Below, piece by piece: positions 1-5,941 of a stretch of 6,020 nt of DNA. This DNA is from Bdellovibrionales bacterium. Its GTDB lineage: Bacteria > Bdellovibrionota > Bdellovibrionia > Bdellovibrionales > UBA1609. The DNA is taken from assembly GCA_020435025.1 (NCBI GenBank), contig JAGRAG010000217.1, positions 1 through 6,020 on the forward strand. Direction: 5' to 3'. The notes beneath the pieces were generated by a model. It worked only from the letters and a program-made list of their open reading frames with translations. It was not told the origin of the DNA and did not search any database. The position numbers and the translations under genes were made by a program. Each line of letters begins with the position of its first letter. Position 1 is the stretch's first letter.

Positions 1-2726
1 CCCTCTATGACAGCATCTTTCTTCTGAATTTCCGTGTCTCTCTTATGAATTTCAGATTCTCTATCTTTAAGACTTTGCTCCATTCTTTTTAATTCTTCCT
101 TTGCCGATTCCACAGGACCAACTTCATTATTTTTCTTTTTAATCTGTTCTTTCAATAGTTTATTACTCATATTTAGTTCATTAATACTAGACTCTAGCCA
201 CAAAATTCTTTTTTCACCGTGTTTGGCTTTGTCGACTCGTTCTTGAAGATCAACGACCATTTTTTGAAGAGCTTTAATTTCAGACTCTCGTAACTGTATT
301 TCTTCTGTTGAATCTGCTGAAACCCTTAAGTAATGCTTTAGATCGTCTTGTTCTTTCTTTAAAGACTCTTTTAACTGAGTGGCCTTACGGTTCAGAGATT
401 GAATGGTTCCATCTTTAAGCTTTACCGCCTCTGATAGACTATCAATCATCTGCTCTTTTTGCCTGAGAACCTCTTCTAAGCCACCAATTTGATTATGAAG
501 GTCACCCCTACCACCAATACTATTTTTAAGCGATGCATTTTCTTCCTTTAAATGAGTCACAAACTGCTCTAATGCCTCCAGACGACTTTTAGACTTTTCA
601 TGGCGGCGTTCAGAAAGACGTAACTCTCGAAGTTCCGCCTCAAGAATCTTTATACGATCCATATTCACTGCGTGATCTGACTCTCTCTCCCTCAAGCTAT
701 TAACAACGCTAGTGGCTTCAGCCAATTCCTTTTGTAAGCTTTCGATTCTTACTCTTTGAATCTCAAATTTTTCTAAGTTTTTTATCTTTTGGCTGTTGCT
801 TCTAAATTCTGTGTTTTCAACGGACTTTTCGAGCAGATGTATTTTTTTAGAGAGGCGAAAGAGTTCTTTGGAGACCACTTCAAAGTCTAAAATCATACCA
901 CTATCGAGGGACCTCCTAAGAGACTCATACTGCGTCGCCAACTGTGATAGCTCTGAAGACCTAGCCGACAGCTCACTTTTGGTTCTTTCCAATGCTCTAT
1001 GAACTTCATTGTTTTCCAAAAGAAGTTTTCGGTTGATTTCCGATAGTTCCTGAAATTTGCTTTCTGATCCATGTGTCTCAAGATATAGAGATTCATAGTC
1101 TAACACTTTTCCGTCGAATTTAGCGGTCATCTCTTTCAACGACGCTTTTAACTGACTTTCCTCAAATAGCCATTCCTTATGTGCTTTTTCAAGGTTTTCT
1201 TTTTCTTGATTCAACGTTTGGATTTGCCCCTTTAACTCATCGATTTTCTTTCGCGACTCTCGATCATATCGTCCTTCTGACTCGATTTTAATTTCTCGTA
1301 ATAACAAGTTAAGTGACTCAATTTCATCTCGGTACCGAAAACCTTGCTCCTGTTCCGATTTGTAATTCTGAAAGAGTTCCGAGACCCGATCTGATTGTCT
1401 CTGAATCTCTTTTTTTAACTCTTCTTCTTTAACTTTAAGAAGGTCGATTTCCTTTAATAAATACCCATTTTTAGATTGTGACTCTGCGAGCTGCCTTTCA
1501 ATTGTTTTATACTCAGCACGTAAATCCTGGTGTTCAGCCTGATTTTCTCTTAATAATTGATTGAGACGATGGTATTCAGTTTGAAACTGTTTTAATTCCT
1601 GACTAACTAGCTTTTTCGACTCTTGAACTCTGTTAGATTTTGCAAGAACTTCTTTAAGCTGACCATCCTTCCATTCAATTTCCATTTTTATCTGTGATAT
1701 TTTAGATAGAGAATCTTTCTTTGCGATTTCTAGCTCTTTTACTTTTAGTTTCATCTCTAAAAGTAATTCATCTTTTTCGCTTAACTTTTCTTGACTACGC
1801 TTTAAGTTTAGCTCTAATTCTCGATTAATCAATTGAAGTTTACCTAACTCTTCTTTAATCATAGAATAATCTATTCTGCTATCAGCAACAGTCAATTGAG
1901 CATGAAGGCTTTTTATTTGTTGATTCTTCTTATTAACTTTATCTACTAATATTTTTGTCGAATTAATCAAAGAAGATATTTTTTTTCTACTAGTAAGAAT
2001 CTCTTTGTTAAGTTTTGTTTCATTTCCTTTGTGATGATCGACTGTATTCAGGGCATTCTTTAAGCGTCGCAAAGTATCGGAATGTTTTCTTTCTTTTTCT
2101 GCAGACACTAACTCTAAATTATGCAGTTTTTCCTTATTTTCCTGATGGGATTTATAAGCCTTCTCTACTAGAGTTTTTAACTTACAAATAACAATATTAG
2201 ATCTATCTTTCTCCGCTTTTTCCAGAAATAACTTCTTTTGAAGCTCTTCTTGCACCCGGGAAATCAATTCATTAAAATGACTTAAAGTAAGTCTATCGTC
2301 ATCCGCCTTATAATCAGAGTAATTATCACCAGCAATACTTTGGAGCACCTTCGTCAACTCGTTTGATATGTGATTCTTAAAGCTTTCAAACTGATCAATT
2401 TCATTAATGAGGCTATCTGACATCGATTGAACTTGATTTAGGTCAAGTATAGCCGATTGATATTTGTCGCGAAGATTTCTGGCTAAGGTTAATGTTTGAT
2501 TTTTCTGTCTGTTGTTACTTGATCTAGATTCTTGAAAGTCCTCTTGAATGCTATGTGCCTCATCTAGTTGTAGTTCTAAAGAATTAAGTTTCTTTGATGC
2601 CTTACTATCACCGTCAATAAACTCCACAGGGTCGTGCAAGTTATAGTCAATAGTATTTTCTTTCATTGGAATGTCAGGAAAATCCCTTGAGATTAAGTTT
2701 TCATTATTTTTTATCTCTTTACCCAT
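1..2726 (-). CDS. Giant coiled-coil protein, C terminus beyond the window (partial)
   Basis: An uninterrupted frame runs from the ATG at 2726..2724 to the left edge, giving 908 complete codons and no stop. I read codons at both ends and in several middle segments, and they stay in one frame. Residues 1-45 are non-helical in character and hold three prolines (P17, P20, P33). From about residue 45 the sequence is rich in Leu, Glu, Lys, Gln, Ser and Arg with heptad-like spacing. No proline codon occurs from residue 34 to 870; P871 is the next. A Gly-rich break lies at 738-749 (G738, G739, G741, G748, G749). The last visible residues (889-908) form near-identical heptads. No signal peptide or membrane helix is visible, so it is probably cytoplasmic. 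The start overlaps the upstream gene's stop by 8 bases, implying co-translation with the GYF membrane protein. Weak similarity to SMC, myosin-like or Ccrp-type filament proteins would be expected from composition alone, so no family is assigned. Function unknown; a structural or scaffolding role is inferred. Confidence 0.9.
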   Translation of the reverse strand, partial: MGKEIKNNENLISRDFPDIPMKENTIDYNLHDPVEFIDGDSKASKKLNSLELQLDEAHSIQEDFQESRSSNNRQKNQTLTLARNLRDKYQSAILDLNQVQSMSDSLINEIDQFESFKNHISNELTKVLQSIAGDNYSDYKADDDRLTLSHFNELISRVQEELQKKLFLEKAEKDRSNIVICKLKTLVEKAYKSHQENKEKLHNLELVSAEKERKHSDTLRRLKNALNTVDHHKGNETKLNKEILTSRKKISSLINSTKILVDKVNKKNQQIKSLHAQLTVADSRIDYSMIKEELGKLQLINRELELNLKRSQEKLSEKDELLLEMKLKVKELEIAKKDSLSKISQIKMEIEWKDGQLKEVLAKSNRVQESKKLVSQELKQFQTEYHRLNQLLRENQAEHQDLRAEYKTIERQLAESQSKNGYLLKEIDLLKVKEEELKKEIQRQSDRVSELFQNYKSEQEQGFRYRDEIESLNLLLREIKIESEGRYDRESRKKIDELKGQIQTLNQEKENLEKAHKEWLFEESQLKASLKEMTAKFDGKVLDYESLYLETHGSESKFQELSEINRKLLLENNEVHRALERTKSELSARSSELSQLATQYESLRRSLDSGMILDFEVVSKELFRLSKKIHLLEKSVENTEFRSNSQKIKNLEKFEIQRVRIESLQKELAEATSVVNSLRERESDHAVNMDRIKILEAELRELRLSERRHEKSKSRLEALEQFVTHLKEENASLKNSIGGRGDLHNQIGGLEEVLRQKEQMIDSLSEAVKLKDGTIQSLNRKATQLKESLKKEQDDLKHYLRVSADSTEEIQLRESEIKALQKMVVDLQERVDKAKHGEKRILWLESSINELNMSNKLLKEQIKKKNNEVGPVESAKEELKRMEQSLKDRESEIHKRDTEIQKKDAVIE

Positions 2727-4119
2727 TATTCAAAATTTCCTTGTCTAAAATATTCGGGTACTTAACTCCGTCTCTCAAGTCTTTCTCTAATGAAACTATT
2801 AGAGACTCAATTTTTTCTAACTCCTCATCAATTTTCTTATTTAATGCCTTCAATCCGGAAATTGCACTATTTGCGGATTTGCCACTTTTGAAAGATTGAA
2901 TTTGAACAACGCTCTGACCAAACTCCATTAAATTTTTAGCGATATCAAATACAGAATTATAAACAGAACTCAGAACGAGAGTCTGCACAAACTCATTAGA
3001 TTTCAGTGGCTCAAAAGTATCCAAGATTGACCCCTGCATGACATTCCAAGCGTCCCAAATCTTCATTTCTTTTTTAAAATCAGCACGTGTATTCAGAGAG
3101 GACAACTGACCCACCGCGATGTTTCGTTGGTTAACTAGCGCAAATACAATTTCTTTTAGTTCTGTTACTTCCGCTGATAATTTCTTGGTCAAAATCCCAT
3201 TGTTCGAATTAACTTTATTATAGTAGGACTGACTTGCACTTGTTCCTAGTAAAAACCTATCTTTTGTAACTATTTGATTAATGTTGTCACCGCAATTTAG
3301 GCAGGACAATATAATTTCATATTTACCTGGTATAAGTGAACTACCATCTTCATTTCTGATTGGCCCTACTTTGTCCACCCTTTGCGTGACTCTCTTTAAC
3401 ATTGTAATAAATTGATCTTTTCCACTTACCAACGTTCCAGGAACAGACCGAACCGTAATCGATAGTTCAGAGTCTTTTTTTAGGTTAGAAGCAAAAACAA
3501 CCTCTGGATACAACGATGTACTACTTAAAATTGCTAACGCAGCCTGTGGCTTTGTTAAGTCTTCCTCTAGTTCAACAACCTTTTCGAGATTCGCTTTATC
3601 ATCTTTTGAAAGCAAGAGGAGCAGCTCCCTTGACGGGCTATCTAAAACGATAAAAAAATATATAAATGATGCAAAAACGACAGTCGAAGCTACAAAGCCG
3701 AAATGCAATAATCTTTTATATAATTTTTTTGTTGTTGCACTGTCTCTTTGCTCGCCAGATACAAAACTCTCACCATTTTCAAAAGAAAATTCTAAAGGCG
3801 TTTGGTGTTTGAATTCACTTCGAATTCTTGATTCAAAGTTAATAAAATCAGAAAACTTATCGTCTCGAATATCTAATACATTTGGGTTACGAAACGACTG
3901 AAAGTTTTCATACCTATCAAGCCTCTCCCATTCCTTCATTCCTGGCTTCCAAAAATAGTGGTCGAGAGCTACAAGGCCTTGCTGTATAAAGCTTTGAATT
4001 TCTCCGATTGAAAAAGGGCCAAAGTGTCGGCGTTCACGGTATAAAAACCAAATTTTTTCATCACTAAGAAAAGTAACTTTCTCTATATCGCTTGGTTTCT
4101 GGTTCGTGGATACATTCAT
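2719..4119 (-). CDS. GYF_2-domain single-pass membrane protein with large predicted periplasmic part
   Basis: This is a 466-residue protein. Residues 23-67 match the GYF_2/DUF4339 pattern: W24, the G34-P35-F36 core, E40, G48, and the closing W57-K58-P59-G60-M61-x2-W64. Residues 68-131 are a polar linker. Residues about 137-159 form one strong membrane helix preceded by K131, K132, K135 and R136, so by the positive-inside rule the GYF domain should be cytoplasmic and residues 160-466 periplasmic. Residues 205-290 look like a beta-rich domain, with a phrase typical of extracytoplasmic beta sandwiches (PGKYEIILSC, 264-273) and a C273-x2-C276 pair. The C-terminal third is helical, and about 425-455 is probably coiled coil. 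There is no N-terminal signal peptide. GYF domains are known to bind proline-containing peptides, and GYF domains also occur in the Myxococcus gliding protein GltJ/AgmX. The gene is first in an operon with the giant coiled-coil gene and divergent from motAB. The ATG is the only plausible start: an in-frame TAG lies upstream and the next Met (61) is inside the domain. Its ribosome site is poor. The exact function is not recognised. Confidence 0.88.
   Translation of the reverse strand: MNVSTNQKPSDIEKVTFLSDEKIWFLYRERRHFGPFSIGEIQSFIQQGLVALDHYFWKPGMKEWERLDRYENFQSFRNPNVLDIRDDKFSDFINFESRIRSEFKHQTPLEFSFENGESFVSGEQRDSATTKKLYKRLLHFGFVASTVVFASFIYFFIVLDSPSRELLLLLSKDDKANLEKVVELEEDLTKPQAALAILSSTSLYPEVVFASNLKKDSELSITVRSVPGTLVSGKDQFITMLKRVTQRVDKVGPIRNEDGSSLIPGKYEIILSCLNCGDNINQIVTKDRFLLGTSASQSYYNKVNSNNGILTKKLSAEVTELKEIVFALVNQRNIAVGQLSSLNTRADFKKEMKIWDAWNVMQGSILDTFEPLKSNEFVQTLVLSSVYNSVFDIAKNLMEFGQSVVQIQSFKSGKSANSAISGLKALNKKIDEELEKIESLIVSLEKDLRDGVKYPNILDKEILNNG
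2737..2742 (-). promoter_or_regulatory. Ribosome binding site of the coiled-coil gene
   Basis: On the minus strand AAGGAA lies 10 bases before the ATG at 2726, inside the last codons of the upstream GYF gene. It supports this ATG as the start of the coiled-coil protein. The spacing is slightly long, and the ATG overlaps the upstream TAA (ATGGGTAA), so translational coupling probably also contributes. Confidence 0.55.
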
Positions 4120-4210
4120 ACAAATTAATTTTGAAGGAGTCTATCCTCTTTTCCAAGTCTAGAAATAGTTCTAAAGAATTCCCAACCCAACTACACAGTT
4201 ATTTAAATTG

Positions 4211-4219
4211 ATTATCGCA
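4211..4219 (-). promoter_or_regulatory. Possible extended -10 promoter for the GYF/coiled-coil operon
   Basis: The minus strand reads TGCGATAAT: a TG dinucleotide, one base, then GATAAT, which matches the sigma-70 -10 hexamer at five of six positions. No good -35 hexamer lies 16-18 bases upstream, as allowed for extended -10 promoters. Transcription would start near 4204, giving a leader of about 85 bases. AT-rich sequence makes chance matches common. Confidence 0.3.
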
Positions 4220-4248
4220 CAAAAATCATCCCACCTTAGTCTAGAATT

Positions 4249-4272
4249 CTCTATAAACGTCGATTTATAGAG
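4249..4272. repeat. Perfect 9+9 bp inverted repeat, likely operator
   Basis: The left arm CTCTATAAA (4249-4257) and right arm TTTATAGAG (4264-4272) are exact reverse complements around a 6-base spacer, CGTCGA. No T-run follows the dyad on either strand, so it does not look like a terminator. It lies near the middle of the divergent region, 119 bases from motA and 129 from the GYF gene, as expected for a shared dimeric-regulator site. The protein that would bind it is unknown. Confidence 0.5.
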
Positions 4273-4327
4273 TAAAATAAACAAGTTCTTCAAAGGGAAA
4301 ATACTTCGTGGTTCCTTCTGAGAAACT

Positions 4328-4352
4328 TAAATCTAGACTCTAGTACCGATTA
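4328..4352 (+). promoter_or_regulatory. Weak sigma-28 (FliA)-like promoter for motAB
   Basis: TAAA at 4328-4331 and ACCGATTA at 4345-4352 resemble the flagellar sigma-28 -35 (TAAA) and -10 (GCCGATAA) elements; the -10 matches six of eight positions. The gap is about two bases shorter than the usual consensus spacing, which weakens the case. The position, about 40 bases before the motA ATG, and the fact that stator genes are often late, FliA-dependent genes make it worth recording. Confidence 0.3.
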
Positions 4353-4381
4353 AAATATTCCGAAAATTTCATTGTAAGGTC

Positions 4382-4386
4382 AGGAG
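4382..4386 (+). promoter_or_regulatory. Ribosome binding site of motA
   Basis: AGGAG lies five bases before the ATG at 4392. It is the best Shine-Dalgarno match in the window and fixes the motA start. Confidence 0.75.
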
Positions 4387-4391
4387 ACATT

Positions 4392-5186
4392 ATGAATTTT
4401 TCATCTATTATAGGGCTAGTTCTTGCTGTGGTCGTTTTTCTTGGGGCAGCCCTAACATCTACGAAGAACTGGAAGGTTTTTATAGATTATCATGCCGCTC
4501 TGATTGTGATTGGCGGTACGCTCTCTGCTGCTCTCTTGAGTTTTTCTGCTAAGAATATGATTGCTCTAATGAAGGTATTTATCTCCAGAGTTCTTAAAGG
4601 TGCTATTTCACAGTATGATGAAGTTATAAATGAAATAGTGGATCTCGCCAAAGGTTATAGAGAAAACAGCAACTACCTTGCCGAGAGAGTTGATTCTTTA
4701 AAAACTCCATTCTTAAGAGAAGCAATACAGCTGCAAATTGAGGGAGGTATGTCACCTAAAGATATTGACTTCATATTGGCAAAGCGGGCTCAAACCCACT
4801 TTAAGAGATATGGTGAAGACTCCAATATGTTTGCAACACTGGCAAAATTCCCTCCAGCTTTTGGTCTTTTAGGAGCGGTCATAGGAATCATTTCCCTACT
4901 TCAAGGACTCGGAGGAAAGGACGCAATTAAAACGGTAGGCCCATCAATGGCTGTTGCTCTTGTTGCAACACTCTATGGGATAGCAATAGCTAACTTCATC
5001 TTTGTTCCTCTTGGAGAAAACCTAGCAAAATACAATAGAACAGACCAAAATATTCGAAAAATGGTACTAGACGGACTTCAGATGATTCGCGAGAAAAAGC
5101 ATCCCATTTTAGTAGAAGAAAATATTAAGAGCTATCTGCTACCATCTGAGAGAGAAGCAATTAGTAAAATCCACGAAGCTGCATAA
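4392..5186 (+). CDS. motA: Flagellar motor stator protein MotA
   Basis: The 264-residue product is the ion-channel stator subunit that pushes on the rotor protein FliG from the inner membrane, working as a pentamer around a MotB dimer. Four membrane helices are visible: about 6-23, 34-52, 154-174 and 184-206, with the large cytoplasmic loop between helices 2 and 3. Loop residues R90 and E98 fall at the places of the rotor-interacting charges of E. coli MotA. The family signature FPPAFGLLGAVIG (153-165) starts helix 3, with P155 in the place of E. coli P173. ALVATLYGIAIANF (189-202) and P206 mark helix 4, and T193 is probably the conserved channel threonine. The length suits the shorter B. subtilis/PomA-like branch. 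ExbB and TolQ share the channel fold, but the immediate motB partner with a peptidoglycan-binding domain argues for a flagellar stator. It is first in a two-gene operon, divergent from the GYF-protein gene. Confidence 0.95.
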   Translation: MNFSSIIGLVLAVVVFLGAALTSTKNWKVFIDYHAALIVIGGTLSAALLSFSAKNMIALMKVFISRVLKGAISQYDEVINEIVDLAKGYRENSNYLAERVDSLKTPFLREAIQLQIEGGMSPKDIDFILAKRAQTHFKRYGEDSNMFATLAKFPPAFGLLGAVIGIISLLQGLGGKDAIKTVGPSMAVALVATLYGIAIANFIFVPLGENLAKYNRTDQNIRKMVLDGLQMIREKKHPILVEENIKSYLLPSEREAISKIHEAA

Positions 5187-5190
5187 AGGA
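5185..5190 (+). promoter_or_regulatory. Ribosome binding site of motB
   Basis: AAAGGA overlaps the motA stop codon and ends four bases before the motB ATG at 5195. Terminating motA ribosomes are therefore well placed to start motB, which would help keep the two stator subunits in proportion. Confidence 0.6.
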
Positions 5191-5194
5191 TACT

Positions 5195-5917
5195 ATGGGA
5201 GCACCCAAACTCAATGATCTAGAACCTGAATCCAGCCATATGAGTCTTGAAGAAGAGCACGAAGAGGCTGTACATCATGACGAAGGGCCCTGGCTAATAA
5301 GTTATGCGGATCTCATGACGTTACTTATGGGGTTCTTCGCCCTGATGACTTCCATGGCCAACTTTGAAGAAAATCAATTTGCACAAGTGGGTGACGAAAC
5401 TGCCAAGTTTTTTGGTGGAGAAGTTGAGCAACCCTTTCAGAAACTCGGTGACAAACTAAAACAAGTTATAAAAGAAAAGGGAATCGACGACAAAGTTATT
5501 GTTCGAGTAAAGAAAACAGAGATTGAGATGATTTTTGAAGGAACTTTATTTTTCGACTCAGGCTCAATAGAAGTCAAGAACTCTGCTCAAGATGTCATGA
5601 ATCAAATCATAGATATTTTGGGAAAAGAGGCTCCCGATAAGAGATTTTTGATTGAAGGACACACGGACAGCGTGCCTATTAGCCAAGGAATTATTGCATC
5701 GAATTGGGAGCTATCGGCTCTACGGGCATCGGCTGTTGCACGGCTTTTTGAATTACACAATTTCCAACGCGGACAAATTATTACAATTGGTTTCGGCGAC
5801 AATCGTCCTTTCAAATTTGAAGAAGACAAAGCTCCAAATGAACCACTGACTCAAAATGCACAATTTGCTAAAAACCGCCGGGTGGTTTTGCGAGTTATGA
5901 ATAACCTTCCATTGTAA
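5195..5917 (+). CDS. motB: Flagellar motor stator protein MotB (OmpA-type peptidoglycan anchor)
   Basis: The 240-residue product is the stator subunit that carries ions and is anchored to the cell wall. An acidic cytoplasmic tail (1-30) precedes one membrane helix, about 33-55 (WLISYADLMTLLMGFFALMT), with the universal ion-binding aspartate as D39. Residues 57-73 are amphipathic and fit the plug segment that keeps unassembled channels closed. The periplasmic OmpA/MotB domain covers about 110-236: FFDSGS (119-124), the EGHTDSVPI motif (154-162), NWELSALRA (170-178), GFGDNRP (199-205) and NRRVVLRV (227-234), including the residues that usually bind diaminopimelate peptidoglycan (D158 and R177 by alignment). 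It starts eight bases after motA. The intact OmpA domain separates it from ExbD/TolR and from the gliding-motor AglR/AglS proteins, which lack it. The ion (proton or sodium) cannot be decided from sequence alone, although the helix resembles PomB. Confidence 0.95.
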   Translation: MGAPKLNDLEPESSHMSLEEEHEEAVHHDEGPWLISYADLMTLLMGFFALMTSMANFEENQFAQVGDETAKFFGGEVEQPFQKLGDKLKQVIKEKGIDDKVIVRVKKTEIEMIFEGTLFFDSGSIEVKNSAQDVMNQIIDILGKEAPDKRFLIEGHTDSVPISQGIIASNWELSALRASAVARLFELHNFQRGQIITIGFGDNRPFKFEEDKAPNEPLTQNAQFAKNRRVVLRVMNNLPL

Positions 5918-5941
5918 TACTTTTATACCTAAACAGATCGA

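Larger units (their letters stand above)
4158..4343. repeat. Three TCTAGA copies, the last within an 11-bp palindrome
   Basis: TCTAGA occurs at 4158-4163, 4240-4245 and 4332-4337. The first two sit in a longer direct repeat AGTCTAGAA (4156-4164 and 4238-4246), 82 bases apart. The third is part of the odd-centred palindrome CTAGA-C-TCTAG (4333-4343). Three copies of one palindromic hexamer in 272 bases exceed chance expectation, so they may be binding half-sites, but no known regulator motif is recognised. Confidence 0.35.
4120..4391. promoter_or_regulatory. Divergent intergenic control region
   Basis: These 272 bases separate the start codons of the GYF-protein gene (leftward) and motA (rightward). 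No open frame of note is present. The region is AT-rich and holds an extended -10-like element for the left operon, a perfect 9+9 bp inverted repeat, three TCTAGA copies, and a sigma-28-like element close to motA. It must contain the promoters for at least the leftward operon and very probably for motAB, because no other upstream gene reads into either. Confidence 0.7.

Noticed and set aside
501..509. RGD tripeptide (residues 740-742) in the coiled-coil protein
   Set aside because: The protein appears cytoplasmic and the tripeptide sits in a Gly-rich break; an integrin-type adhesion role has no support.
796..1096. Short open frames on both strands (796-1002 plus; 893-1096 minus)
   Set aside because: Both lie wholly inside the continuous coiled-coil frame, lack ribosome sites and have no recognisable protein character.
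2666..2899. Plus-strand 77-codon frame across the junction of the two minus-strand genes
   Set aside because: It overlaps two well-supported genes antisense, has no ribosome site, and its hydrophobic look is the antisense of Lys/Glu-rich codons.
4134..4139. AAGGAG on the plus strand as a ribosome site for an extra small gene
   Set aside because: No start codon lies at a usable distance and no open frame follows.
4249..4272. Inverted repeat as a bidirectional terminator
   Set aside because: It lies between two divergent gene starts and is not followed by a T-run on either strand.
5602..5849. Alternative frames inside the motB OmpA-domain region
   Set aside because: motB has unmistakable family motifs through this stretch; the other frames are by-products.
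4392..5917. motAB as a TolQR/ExbBD or AglRQS gliding motor
   Set aside because: The second protein carries a complete OmpA-type peptidoglycan-binding domain, and MotA has the long loop with R90/E98; both point to a flagellar-type stator.
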